DNA of 64,000 nucleotides from Russula earlei (taxonomy: Eukaryota > Basidiomycota > Agaricomycetes > Russulales > Russulaceae): positions 62,001 to 126,000 of the forward strand of contig JAGFNK010000077.1 of the NCBI GenBank assembly GCA_025769875.1, written 5' to 3'. The position numbers were made by a program, and so were the translations under genes. Of the stretch, positions 12,514 through 24,350 are shown piece after piece; the first letter of the stretch is position 1; every line of letters begins with the position of its first letter. The notes under the pieces are model-generated. The model did no database searches, was not told where the DNA came from, and saw only the letters and a list, made by a program, of their open reading frames with translations.

Positions 12514-13754
12514 ATGAACTACTCCATCGAAGGTCTTGGCCTCAAGCTTAATACCCGTGAAGATATCGCACCATATCTAGACCAGATTGAACCGAATATC
12601 ACCCAGCTCGAGGAGATCCACCTATGCGGAAATACCATTGGTGTCGGTGCGGCCCTGGCTCTGGCGGAAGTACTGAAGAGGGCTTCGGCAATTAGAGTAC
12701 GTGCCGCTTCTACACGCCATCTATCAATTTCCAAGTTCGCCCGCAGGTCGCAGATTTCGCCGACATCTTCACCGGACGTCTCATCACCGAAATCCCCACC
12801 GCCCTATCCGCCCTCTGCGACTCTCTGATCGACAAGGAAAACCTCGTGGAAGTCAATCTCTCCGACAACGCGTTCGGGGGCCGGTCGGTCGACCCAATCG
12901 TGCCGTTCCTCTCGAAAAATTCCTCCTTCCAAATTTTCCGCCTGAATAACAATGGGCTCGGACCCGCGGGCGGTACGGTGATCGCCAACGCGTTGCGCGC
13001 CAACGCCGCAGTGCGCGAAGCGATACCTGTGGAGAAGCGCAGCAGCCTGCGCACCGTCATCTGCGGCCGCAACCGCCTCGAAGATGGCTCGGCGCCCGCG
13101 TGGGCGGAGGCGTTCGCCGCGCACCGCACGCTCGTCGAGGTGCGCATGCCGCAGAACGGCATTCGCATGGACGGCTCCGTCGCATTGGCGGAAGGACTCG
13201 CGAGGAACGCCGCCCTGGAACTGCTCGACCTGCAGGACAACACGCTCTCTCAGCCCGGCGACCAGGCGTTCGCGAACGCGTTGCCGTCGTGGCCGAACCT
13301 GCACACGCTCAACTTTTCGGACTGCATGCTCTCGGAAGAGGGCGAGGTGCCACAGGTCATCGAGGCGCTCGCCAACGGGTCGAACCCGCAGCTTCGGACG
13401 CTGCAACTTCAAAACGACAACCTTGAGAACGGCGCGGTCGCGGTGCTCGCTCGCGCGATCGGAACACACCTCAAGGCGGTCACCCGAATCGAATTCCAAG
13501 AAAATGATGCAGAAGAGGACGACCCAGGAATCGAGTCTTTGAAAGAGAACCTTATCGCAAGAGGTGGTAAATTCCTTTTCAGCGACGAAGATGAGGAGGA
13601 AGATGAGGACGAAGAGGATGAATTATTAGACGCAGAGGAAGGGGAGGATGTGAGCACAGAATTCGTAGATGCTTTGGGAGGGAGGGATGACGCAGACGAG
13701 GAGTCAGACGAACTTGCCGACTTGTTGGACAAAGTCACTCTGTCCAAATCGTGA
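12514..13754 (+). CDS. RNA1: Ran GTPase-activating protein 1 (leucine-rich repeat, acidic tail)
   Basis: RanGAP stimulates GTP hydrolysis by Ran in the cytoplasm and so drives directional nuclear transport. Two exons, 12514-12696 and 12747-13754, join in phase 0 to give 396 residues, close to the yeast (407) and fission yeast (386) proteins. The N-terminus carries the typical opening with TQLEEIHLCGNTIG; a series of leucine-rich repeats follows (LVEVNLSDNAFGG, FRLNNNGLGPAGG, LLDLQDNTLSQPGD, TLQLQNDNLENGA). The C-terminus is the diagnostic acidic stretch (about 13585-13700, mostly E and D). The middle of exon 2 is GC-rich and has long antisense open frames that I treat as shadows. No frameshift. 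Confidence 0.93.
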
Positions 13755-13913
13755 TATACCCTTACGGCCGATGAGCCGCTTATGGATTTAGACGCACTCA
13801 TGGATCACTGCAGCTGCAGATAGCATTATACATCAGATGTGAGGGATTGGTAGTTGATATTGCGAATATATGTTAACGTAAAGGGACGAGAGAGTAGAAA
13901 GTTAATGAGATAT

Positions 13914-14600
13914 TTATTTCTTGGTCTTCACTGCCCAACGTCCATCAGTGCCATCCTTCCTGACAACTTCTCCAAGACTCTCCCTCGAATTGAACCAGAG
14001 CTGTACGCGGTCATGGTCATCATCTTTACGGGCTCCTTGTCTCCCTGTATCTGGTTCTAAAAGGAGCACCGCGGATAGCCACCCGGTTGTGTCGGACAAA
14101 GGGAGCACGAACTCGCGATAGGCGCCACGGACTGTGCTCCATATCGAGAGGCGAAAATGATCTCGAAGACTCGTCACAAGTGTTTGAAGAGCGAGCAGAG
14201 TGAGATCTGGGCCAGAGGGAAGAGGTGCGTCATTGTACGTTTCGGATGTGGCTAAACGGGCGAGGGTCGCGGTTTGGGTCAGTCGCCGAAACTGCGAGTA
14301 TCCGCTTCGCCGAAGCGAACACGACAGTTCTCGAAGCCAAACTTGGTGATCATCCCGCGGAGTGAAAGATGGAGGCAAGCTCTTTATCAAATCGAAAAAT
14401 GCTCGCTGAGACGGATAGTGACGCTCAAGCGAGTGAAGGGAGGCCAACAATACTGTCAGGGAAGAGGCCTGCGAAGGGGGCGTGACAGAAAGGTAAAGGT
14501 CGGGAAGAAGGGGGGAGATAATGGAAGTCGTCTGGGCGTGGGAGTGGAAGATAATAGACAGTCTAAAGGAAGTCTCATACACTGGATTAGACAGAGGCAT
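13914..14600 (-). CDS. Hypothetical helical protein, 228 aa
   Basis: One uninterrupted 228-codon frame, convergent with RanGAP and ending 160 nt from it. The product is leucine-rich and looks largely helical (LLASLHSLERHYPSQRAF, WLRELSCSLRRSGY, ALQTLVTSLRDHFRLSIW), with a basic end (RWAVKTKK). The pattern recalls PCI/SAC3-type helical proteins, but I cannot name a family. The start is uncertain: an ATG at 14662 could open a short first exon (MTSSQSK) followed by a GT...AG intron, but the phase does not match the long frame, so I use the ATG at 14600. Confidence 0.55.
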   Translation of the reverse strand: MPLSNPVYETSFRLSIIFHSHAQTTSIISPLLPDLYLSVTPPSQASSLTVLLASLHSLERHYPSQRAFFDLIKSLPPSFTPRDDHQVWLRELSCSLRRSGYSQFRRLTQTATLARLATSETYNDAPLPSGPDLTLLALQTLVTSLRDHFRLSIWSTVRGAYREFVLPLSDTTGWLSAVLLLEPDTGRQGARKDDDHDRVQLWFNSRESLGEVVRKDGTDGRWAVKTKK

Positions 14601-15461
14601 TGAGATAGGACATCGGTGGTCGAGTGGATATCACTATTTACCTTCGATTGCGAACTGGTCATGACGTCTCGAGGAAGAAATCCCTTCGCGGAGCTTCCCT
14701 AAGGTGGAGGTTCCGTCAACATCAGGGTGTGCACGCACACAGGGAAGCTGACGAACGAAATTGGATGAGAATATTGCTTTCCACCTCACACTTCTGGGAA
14801 TCAGGACCCGCAGAGTTCAATGGGGAGCCATATCGTTTCCAGTAAGCATCGAGCTTCGCTCATTTACACAGTGAGCGCAACCTTTGACCATCATTCGCCA
14901 CCGTATTCTTTACCTTGTTCTGCAGGAACTCTCGATATCCATCTTGGAAGCCATGATCCTTCAGGCTGTACTCCTACGTCAGCACAGGGAACATCCAAGC
15001 ATAGACGTGCATGAACGTACGTATCTCCGTCACGTCCCAACCCGCTGCTGCGACTGATAGAGGGGACGTGCTCGAATTTGCTATATGAACGCCCATCTGC
15101 CTGTGGAGTGCTGACTCGTACAGTGCTAGAATTGAAGCTGCAGCTTTTGATTGGCGTCGCGATTGAGACGGTTTCCACGAGGCGACCTTCCACGAGAATG
15201 GTTCGCGGCCATGATCACCGACGCGGAGGACGCCACTGTCACGACGACAAGAGGACGCCCACGGACGGAGGTAACAGTTGTCACCGGCAGTTCTCGACAA
15301 GTACAATCGTGGCTTTTGTAGTGCCTGGGCCGATTTGAAATCATTAAATCATGCACTTACTTTGACTTGAACTGCCACGCGCTTATCTCATACCGTGACA
15401 GTTTCCACGCCGCCACGTAACGGAATGCCATCGAGGTAGCTGCGACCAACTGCGACGACGT
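14601..15461. other. Intergenic, no gene seen
   Basis: Only short open frames on both strands without recognisable motifs or splice logic. It probably holds the promoter of the DUF3605 gene. Confidence 0.45.
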
Positions 15462-16570
15462 ATGACCGCTGGTTACGTACCCGAACCCGACAGACCATCA
15501 TCGTCGCATACCGTTCCGTTGGCTGAAGGTATCCCGACGAAGGATGAGCTGCTTGTCTACTATCCGGCAAAATTCACTTGGCGACAGATCAAAACCTTTG
15601 TGAATTCTGGGTATTTTTTTTCATGTTTTGTCTTTCAGCCTCATCATCGAATGGCCCTGCCAGTGATCTTGGCTTGCTCAAACGTGACCTTAAGCTTCAG
15701 CACCGATATGATCGTTGGCTTGAAGAGATCAAGACCAAGTATGGGAGCAATGGTAGTTGTTCCCGACCTTCTCACCGTGGCTGCGTGTCTCATCCTCTTT
15801 AGCAAATTACCTCATCACATACCGTCTTCAATGGGGCAGGGCTGATACCCTCGCGAAACTTCCATCTCACCTATTTCCACTAGTAGTTACCGCTGAGAAC
15901 AGTGACACTGGTTCTGGAAAGGTCACCGTACTCCCTTCAGGTCTGCCTCCAATTCCGCCAGGCACCAAGCCGTATTTCACGGCAGACATACCTTTGCAGC
16001 TCGTAAGTATTATCACGAATGATTGGCCATACTCGGGTAGGCCTGTATGACCTTGCTCGTAGCGCGTCCACTGACAATTGTCACCAGTCCCTTCATACAT
16101 CGAGCACTATGTGATATGGAGTGTTCTCCCTATCCTTCCGCCTGACCTCCCGTCTATTATCGGGACGCGTTTACTTCAAGACGGCTTATGGGGTTTCGCA
16201 GGATACACTGCAGATTCCCCCCCGCCGTCGCCATCGCAGCTGCCTTCCTGCCTTCCTGCACTCTCGGATTGGCGCATTACCGAGGCATCTTTGATACGTA
16301 GCCCTCGCGGGACGGTGGAAGAAGAGACTGCTGTGCGAGAGGCGGGGCTAGAGGTGCACAAATTCGTCATTGCAACCTGGAGGGAGCGACAGTGGGAGAC
16401 GGCTTGGTTCGCCAACCCTCCTGTGAGCGTCGTCAGTAATCATTATCGATGTACGCGCTAACTCCAGACAGCGCTTGCAGTCGGTCCCCGACTTGGCACA
16501 TATCCACGTGTTCGCTAGATACAAAAGTCTCGATGAGATGAATACTTGGGACAACAGGATGAGCCGATGA
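15462..16570 (+). CDS. DUF3605 protein (GIG1 / N-acetylglucosamine-induced protein 1-like)
   Basis: Five exons, 15462-15610, 15664-15752, 15803-16036, 16088-16422 and 16472-16570, join with matching phases to a clean 301-residue protein. Introns are 49-53 nt. DUF3605 hallmarks in order: FTWRQIKTFVNSGDLGLLKR, LEEIKTKYGS, YRLQWG, NDWPYSVPSYIEHYVIW, FVIATWRERQWETAWFANPP and the closing HIHVFARYK. The family is fungal; one Candida member is induced by N-acetylglucosamine, but the biochemical role is unknown to me. The second intron boundary was set by the need to join FVNSG to DLGLLKRD. No open frame longer than 130 codons exists here because the exons are short, so this gene is easy to miss. Confidence 0.85.
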
Positions 16571-19500
16571 TCGAACTCAAATCGACGGTCATATGGACTA
16601 TGCTCGATTCTCGTGCTAGCCCACCACGGTTACCTTAATGATCACGTGTCTCGAGAGGCGTGTATACACTCATTGGTTTCGTCGTGGCAATTGAACAAAG
16701 TATTTGCAGGGCACTAATCTAACTAAGTTAACAAAAGAGCCCCTGATTAATGAACCTTTCTCCGAGCGTAGTAACCCTCGGGGTGTAATCACATGCTCCA
16801 CGAGATAGTAGAGTGGATGTTTACAAAACGATCTCTGCGGTCGCAGACAACTACGCGTCGTTCGACGTCGAACCAATGGCAATGAGCTTGCAGATACAGT
16901 GACCGACTCCAATACAAATATTGCTGCTCTGCGAAGCTATCTTGGTCTGCAGAAGAGATGCCAACGCCGCTTCAAACGTACGAAGCGGAGGCCCATCTGG
17001 TATCCTAGATCCGAAATAGGCGCTATCGAGTGCCGCAACTAGTTGTAGTTGCATTTATTCCCGACCTCTTTCTCGGTTTGGCGCATGCCGAATTTGATCG
17101 AAATTCTGTCCGAGGGATTTCCATGCGCGATCCCTAACGATCTTACACTTGCACAATCTGTTCTCGACTCTTCTCGTAGCACATTCCTTTCTTTAAAGGA
17201 ACCATTCCTTCGCTCACCGATGACTTACAGGGGCGCCGAATGGAGTCCGAGATGATGGGAATGGGGCGTCGTCCCTTCAAGTTCGTACCCCGCGGCTGTT
17301 CAAACATTGCGCCGTTCCGCAGTCATGCTTCTGGATTGAGAGATGCTCCGAGTACAAAAACCGAATATGCGCGAGGACGTATACGATGAATGTCCCCAAA
17401 GTCCCCTTGAACACCCGTTGTGCAGGCGAGAATGACGGTTACGAGCCCGAACAGTGAACAACTATGCAGGCTTTCTCTATGGCGGTTCCCGGTCGGTATC
17501 ATTCATCGATCAGAACGACAACCGGTTGGCCTATTCACAGAACCGCCCCCCCTCGGGGTGCTGATTGCGCTGCGCGAAGAGTTCGTTGCCTAGGCCATTC
17601 ATGGTTTTGGGAGCCATTATGGCATGAGCACCTGTCCATGTGCTTCGTAGCTTTCCGACCCAACTTCCAAGATCGAACCCTGCATCGAGCGCTGAAGCTC
17701 GCTGAAGAACCACTGGGTGCCGAGGTCTACGAGCATGACTACCATTCAGACGCACTGCCGGAGGCGATGAAAGTGGCTGAACGTGTCGGAAAATTGGGAT
17801 GCCATTATAATTTGATTATATCTTCAAATATAATGGCATTATAATGGCCTCCCAAATTTCCGACACGGTCAAGCGTACCACCTCGTCGCGTAGTGTCTTG
17901 CTTGACTCACCCGAAGCGATGGGGACCGAAATTTTTGGGACTATATCACAGCCTATAGTTTAGCGGCGATTTGAGCCCAGAAAGGCCAAGGCGAAAGTCG
18001 CCCTTTTGCCCCCTCCGGTGGTAAGTAATTACGGTTGCCGGATATTTTTTGCCGCTCCCCCGTGCACTGGCAAGGCTTCGGCGCGTCCAGTAGTGAGGCC
18101 GACGGACTAGACGCTTACCCGCGTCCCCGCGTCTGCTGAGACGACCGCCACCTCTCTCAAAAAAAAATCGATAAAAGAAGGAACATCCGCGGACCGCTGA
18201 CCCGTCTCGTTTCTCTGGTCTGGCAGAGAAACATCAAGAGCATATTTAAAATAACAAAAAAAATCAAGTCAAGGGAATGGAGCATCATGTAATCATTACG
18301 GGCAGCCTGAAGGCGACATCTCCCGGAGTTAGTAGTATTCGGCACCCACATGTTAACAGTGTCATGGACATTCGTTATCATTGCGTAACGGGATATATCG
18401 ACGACGCAGGACGTGTATCATCGTCACCATACCTTAGTTAATCGAAACTCTTCTCGGACTCCGTGCTCATCGTGAGATGCCGTTCTATTCATTGTATCGA
18501 AAGTTGAACTTGTGTTCGAGTGTCAACCAGTACCAAGTGACACATCTTATGCCGGCTTGGATGTCTGGTCTCGTTGAGGTGTTCTTCAAGGCCCTACACG
18601 CCTCCGATCCCAGTTCTCTTGACTAGCCATCCGGCAACCAAACCGAAGAAAAAAAAAGACGATATCCCCCACTTCGCTTTCTCGCTCGTGGGACCATCGA
18701 TCCGCGATGTTATACAAAATAAATGGCGACGTTACTTGCAACCGCCTGGCCCGGGATTAGACGGTGCGACAGAGACGCTTTCGGTGGTTGTCCCAACCCA
18801 CGGACCACGACAAAGGATCAACACCCCCGGAAGTACTTGGGAGTTCCTTTCGGGTGGACGTGCACATGCTGCGAAGCCCGAAGGCACTCTCGAAAGGCAA
18901 TGTGAGCCGGGAGAGCTCTACATCACTGGCCTCCCCATGGCTCTGAGCTATCGCGATGACGAGAAGGCTCAGGCTCCCCGTTTAAGCGCGCCCACACGGC
19001 GACGGTTTCCGCAGGACGCGTGCAATCGACATTCGTGACGGGTAAGCCATGCAATGTCGTCATTTGGCCTGTTCCATACCAATATCAACGACGCAGGTAG
19101 GCCCGTACTGGCGACCAAGTTGTACTAAAATCACCTCGTCGTATCTGATCACGTCATGGTAGACGACCAATCCGCCGGTACCCTGCCGTGGTGAGCCCAC
19201 TGAGCCGATACGAGCTCTCGCTGAATCCTGAAGATTATTTGCGACTCCGAATTGCTCCTGCAGCCATCTGCTGCGGCGACCGGAAGCCCTGTAATGCCCA
19301 CGTCACCAATTGCAATTTTGCCGTCAACCGCCGCGAGGCGCGCGGGCTCTGGAGACGCCAGGAATATCAAGGCCAGCCTCACACAAGTATGCGTCGAGTG
19401 TCTCCCCAATGCAACGCACGGCTACCGTGTGCAGCATGTCAACGACTATAATGTTGAGCGGAGAGAGCGCCCTCTGGAATCGACCTCAAGTTTACCGATG

Positions 19501-20346
19501 CCATTCCAAGAGCCACCAGCGGGCAACGGAGCAGCCGAGAGAGGAAGACCTCCTTCGCGATTGGGCGAAGGCGATTCAGAACAGGCAGCAGCAAGTTCCT
19601 GCAAAACTACGGTCCAATGTGATAGAGCAGGGACTTTCACATCAAAAGAAAGGGCACCAGTAGGCTGTCGTCATTGATACGCTCACATCTAAGACGACAC
19701 CATCGCGCTTGTTCCTGTTGAGCCGTTTCCCAACAATCATTCAGGCGTCATCTATCCCTGATGGGTCAATGTTAGATACTCCCATGGATCCGACAAGGAA
19801 TTGCAGCCACCAGGTCGACATGATGGAGTTCGAATTAAAGGGCCGGAGTATCTTTGGAACATCACTCTCATCATGTCAGTGTAGCATTCCGCGTACCGGC
19901 AGAGAAAACGGAAGCATGAGGAAGACCGCAGTGGTAGGCGAGGTGAAGTAAACACAAACGGTGGTCCTTTTGGGGATCACTCACAGGACGGATCAGCCGA
20001 GTTGTGTCTCCAAGGGTGCTGTAAGACCGTCATGGTACTGATGACGATACGGTACGTACTTTTCTAACGCGCTTCAAAACAAATTCCAGGCTTTCGTTTT
20101 GGGGGACTTATTGGTAAGTAGGTATAGCCACTGCCGCTCAGAGCGTAATCGCTGTAAGCCGTAACGGCATCAAGACAAAAGTATGAGACACGAGGGGTAG
20201 TACAAATGTGGATGGGTATGGGTATTCAATTCGTGAGAGCATTGATGTAAGATAACAGCTAGAAGGTCTGATGCCCTGTTTAAAGCAATCAGGTGAGCCA
20301 GACGGCTCGCACATACGTGGCTCCATCCAGCAAAATCCACGGCTCA
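16571..20346. other. Gene-free block of about 3.8 kb
   Basis: No protein family, splice chain or RNA gene recognised on either strand. Open frames are short and without conserved motifs. The only clear structure is the hairpin at 17783-17866. The block may be old transposon debris, but nothing in it identifies a family. Confidence 0.4.
17783..17866. repeat. 84-bp inverted repeat (hairpin), 29-nt arms
   Basis: The arm GTGTCGGAAAATTGGG... (17783-17811) is repeated as its reverse complement at 17838-17866 with 2 mismatches in 29, leaving a 26-nt AT-rich loop. Ends are GTGTCGG...CCGACAC. No target-site duplication is obvious, so it could be a small MITE-like element or another foldback. Confidence 0.8.
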
Positions 20347-21380
20347 TCAAGATTCGAGAATGCCCATTTCTCTCCAGCGCTCCCAAAGAGCACCAATGCC
20401 GACGACCGGCGCGTTCAAGGTACCGCGAACATCTTTGATGTCCAGCAACTCGTATTCACGACCGAATGCAAGGAAGTGAGCAAAGAGCGAGTTGAAGTGA
20501 GGTTCAGAACGCAGATGAAGAATTTGGGAGTAGTGTGCATGATATATATGTGCGAACACGCGCAGGAGCTGACGGTAGACGTGCTTGATGGTTGAAGGGA
20601 ACGAAGCAGGAAAGTCCTGTCCTGGTAGATAAGCGCACGAAGGCATTCATGTGAGTGTGGAAGTAACAGAACGGGACGTCTAGAGATACCTGATTTCGTT
20701 GGGAAGGTATTTTCATCGTCCAGAAGGTTTTGCACCCAAGTCATCACGTAATCTATGTATGTTGGAGCAGGCAATTGAACGCTCTTCCGATCCTGATTGA
20801 TCCAAGTATAGTTCAGTCTTATGACCTTGTCAATACTTTTTCGAGAAGAACGTAACGCTGGCAGCACTTACGTAGCACTGGCAGACATAGTCGGACAAGA
20901 TTGTTGTGTGCAGCATTCAGATATAACTCCATAAAACATATTAAGGTTCTGGAAGAAGTCAAAGACTTCATATTTTAAGGATTTAGCCCGAGAGTGGTGC
21001 GAACGTTGTGAAGAACAAAACATACTGTTTACAGCCACCCATTCCATAATATCGACGTATTTTGGAAGCATGACGATTGTCTTGAAATTACCCTTAACGA
21101 GAGCTGCCTCGACGAATGGGCTGCAAAGATACAATGGCTTCTGGATGGCAGGGGCTGATGCTAACGGGGATTGGGGAGGCGCAGACGCAGAGTCGGTCGA
21201 AATGGCATTTGGAAATGTAGAGGAGGTTGGGGTTGGAGAACGTCTGCTTCTGTTGGGGTTCGGGCGTTGAATAGAGCGTCTGCGATCAGGGAAAGCAAGA
21301 TGTAATACGTGTCAATGAATAAGTCACTTGGTTTGGCACAGAGCATGTATCACGCACCCGATATCTTTAAAAAAAGACAT
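20347..21380 (-). CDS. MOB1: MOB kinase activator 1
   Basis: Mob1 binds and activates NDR/LATS kinases (Dbf2/Sid2) in the mitotic exit/septation network. Five exons, 21358-21380, 21026-21279, 20872-20965, 20690-20817 and 20347-20621, join with correct phases to 257 residues. Family motifs in order: LVKGNFKTIVMLPKYVD, EWVAVN then DFFQNLNMFYG, ECCTQQSCPTMSA (zinc-binding Cys pair), LNYTWINQDRK, TYIDYVMTWVQNLLDDE, RVFAHIYHAHYSQIL (zinc-binding His) and FNSLFAHFLAFGREY. The first coding exon holds only MSFFKDI and two bases, followed by a 78-nt intron. The N-terminal 45 residues are Ser/Pro-rich. No frameshift. The 5' end is 516 bp from the transposase end. Confidence 0.93.
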
Positions 21381-21896
21381 CACTCGTTCCTTGGCCGTTC
21401 GCGGACCCAGATGTAGTGGGAATGGAATGAGACGGTTGTGAGGGATACTGGTAGTTGGGCTTAAGCGTCGTTGTTGGTCGATTCTCCGTGACGACTGTCC
21501 TGTCACGTGTCCATTGCCATCCACTTTCATCTACTTGGGCTACTATCACGTGTGGGGAGTTTCAAAACTTTTCCTAAATCACGAATAGAAATGGATCAAC
21601 AACATATTTTTATGATCGATCTTTTGGAATCGATGTGATAATATATGAACTAGCCCCCTGAAGCATCACTTTAGTATAAGATGGATGGGTGGTTGTGTCG
21701 GAAGGAAGCCGATTGTGCAAGTCCAAAAAATTGGGAGTTTCAAAACTTTCGTCACGGATTGTCACGCTGACTCATACAACTGGTTGCATCTCCGCTACGG
21801 CAGTGTCTGTTGCCGCGTTCAAACACAACGAGATCCAGTTAGTATAGATGAACTATGTACATTATGTATAAGCATCAGGAAGCAATTTAATGAGAA
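21381..21896. other. Intergenic, MOB1 promoter side; contains a direct repeat
   Basis: No gene. GGGAGTTTCAAAACTTT occurs twice, at about 21555 and 21733, in the same orientation. Confidence 0.5.
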
Positions 21897-24350
21897 TCAG
21901 TTCTGCATATTATGGTGAGAATAAGAGCCAGTAGGATGGTGGTATGGTAGTGGTGGGTGCATCAGATGCCAAGGGAAAATATTTACAATGTTTGAAGAGA
22001 GTGGGGTCGGTGGAGGAGGGAGGGACAACGGTACAGATGAGGGTCCAGCAGAGGTGGCTCTCGTGTTTGAGGTCTCCTCTTTAGTTTGCACAGTAGGCCA
22101 TCTCCTTGTCTGGTTGAATATGCCTTCAAAGCGTGAATCATCACGCAAGATGGGGTTGGCATCGAAATGATCAGTTATCCGTGCCAAAATATCCTTCTTC
22201 TGGCCATCTGTGGTGAGTCCCAAGACCTGCACAATGTCTTGAAGGTCGGCCTTTGTTTTCGAGGTTAGTGTGCCTGTGAATGGTGCGTTTGGATCCCTCT
22301 GCCGTCGTCGTTCATCCCTTTCTGCCTCCTTTGCCACTCGCTGCTCTCTCACTTCGCGCTTCCTCTGCTCTTCAGCCACCCGCAATGCCTCCTGTTCTTC
22401 TGCGAGCCTCAAGCCTTCATTGGAGTTGAGCCACCTTGCATTGACATTGAGTTTGCGCCGCTTTTGAGGCCTATTCTCTTTGGTATTGAGTCGCCGTTTG
22501 AGATCCTGGATCTCAGTTCCTGCGATAGTGCAGTGGGCTTTGAGCATCGAATTTTCTGAACGGAGTTCCATAATTTGCTGTGAGAGGTTGCTGTATGCTT
22601 GTGAAAGTGTATTGAGTTGAGCTTGGACTGGGGACACGGCAGGTCGACCAGTGACTCTCCGTGTTTGCCGGGCTGTCGATGTGTAGGCCATGCTTGGTGG
22701 GGCAGGCTCCAGGAGCACTGAGGGTGCACGAACGGTGAGCGCGGTAGAGTTCGGCACAATAGGTGGTGCGAGAGGAGCGTGATGTGAGTGTGGGACAGCT
22801 GGAAGAATCCATTGTCAGTTTGCTGGTTCTCATCGTTGTTGATGGCATCATCTGAGTCATCTGAAGACAACTCGTTGTCTTTGTCAGGATTTCCCATTGG
22901 ATAGGCAGGGTAGTCATCATCAGATTCATCATCAAGATTCTGGATTCCGAGAGGGAAACTCCTTGGTACATGGCGTGAAGATGTGGATGTTGGGATGCTA
23001 GGTGCATAGTCTTCATCAGTGAAGACATCACAATTAACTGGCCAGCAGCCACTTTTCCGAAACGCGGTAATGATTGTTGTTGGCTTGAACGTTTTGCTGC
23101 GGACATCCATGTACTCCTTGACAAAGTCTTCACGGAGCATCTCTTCACCAGTATCCTCAACAACCTCGTCACATCGCTCGGACCAGGCACGTTGGAATGG
23201 ACCAAAAACTCCAACATCAAGGGGCTGGAGTTTATGAGTCATGTGGGGCGGGAGACAGAAGAGGATGATGTTGTGCTCTCGGGCAACATTGATGAGCTCA
23301 AGCTTCTCGTGTGAACCATGGCCATCATAGATAAGAAGGATAGGTTTGCTGGAAGTGTTTCGCGCAGTTGCCTGAGGAATAAATGAGTTTTTGAACCACT
23401 CTTTACAGAGAAAGTCATCCGTCCAGCCATTTTCGGACATAGAAATGCTTGATACGACTTAATTAGCTTCCTCAAAGACAACGGACGATTCAACTCACCC
23501 AATGCCAGGGTCAACCTCAAACCATTCTTGTGCGAATTCTTTCCCTGAAAAGACAAACCCTGGAAGCAGGTAGTTACCATCTGCACAAACACACTCAATG
23601 ATTGTAATGAGCTCGAGATTCCCACTACGCGCTCTATATTTAGGCCGACATGACCGGTGTACGAAGTACTTCCGGTTTGAGTTTTTACGCCCACCTCCTC
23701 TCTGACAGCCCTTCTCATCCATGTTGTATACAGTTTCAATTGGAATTTCATACTTATGAATGATCTCCAGGAGAAGGTCAAAGTGTTTGTGCACAGTCGG
23801 TTTATTGAAGGCCTGGGCACATTTTGGATCCAAACCTGATGGCTTCCCGAGTGTGATCTCTGGGTGACGTCGAAGAAAATAAACGGTCCAGGTTTTGCTT
23901 GGCTTCTTCCCACAGAGGACCTCAGCCTTCTTCCGGATTGTCCGCTTGCTGAGGGGGTGGCCAGTGTCTGACAGGAAAGTAATCCAATCAACGAGTACTT
24001 TCTCTGCCTCAGGGGAGAGAAGCTGCTGGCTGATGTGAGCCTGTTTAGGGGGAACATGTTTGCCATGAAAACGGTTGCGAACAGAGTGGTAAGGAAGAGC
24101 AACACCAGTGCGAGTCTTGATTTCACGAATGACACCTGAGATGTTGGGTTTGACCTGGGCACGAAGCTGGGTGCATGCCTCTTGAATGAGTTTTTCAATG
24201 TCATGGATAATAGGAGACATGCTCCCTGCGCCACGGGAGGGCTTTACAGTACTGTAGAGCCAAGGACTGTAACTCGAAAACGCGACTCGGACATGACGCG
24301 TAGCCGAGCGTGGCGGACTTTGAAACCCGATGGGCATCGGAGTACACACT
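21732..24350. mobile_element. Probable pogo-like DNA transposon (ends not firmly defined)
   Basis: The transposase is flanked by sequences that weakly mirror each other: GTTTCAAA...TCACG on the left (about 21736) and, as reverse complement, GTTTCAAAG...CCACG on the right (about 24325-24345). Similarity goes on for some 60 nt but is patchy, and no TA duplication could be fixed. Borders are a guess. Confidence 0.35.
21897..24220 (-). CDS. CENP-B / pogo-type DDE transposase with SAP-like C-terminus
   Basis: Transposase of the Tc1-mariner/pogo branch. The N-terminus (ATG 24220) has helix-turn-helix DNA-binding regions of the CENP-B type (SVRNRFHGK, LSKRTIRKKAEVL). The catalytic triad is visible: D in VYNMDEKGC (near 23730), D in LLIYDGHGSH (near 23320) and D in KLQPLDVGVFGPFQ (near 23215). 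A 51-nt intron at 23448-23498 joins PGIG to ISMSENGW in frame. A second intron ends at TTCCAG near 22800, with a CTGAC branch site, and leads to the last exon. That exon has a coiled-coil basic stretch (RKREVREQRVAKEAERDERR) and a SAP-like motif (ADLQDIVQVLGLTTDGQKKD). The donor of the second intron is not certain. Both long frames are open, so the element could be recent or active. Confidence 0.88.

Noticed and set aside
12804..13542. Long antisense and alternate-frame open frames inside RanGAP
   Set aside because: They are Arg/Gly/Val-rich products of a GC-rich exon; the RanGAP frame is conserved and explains the openness.
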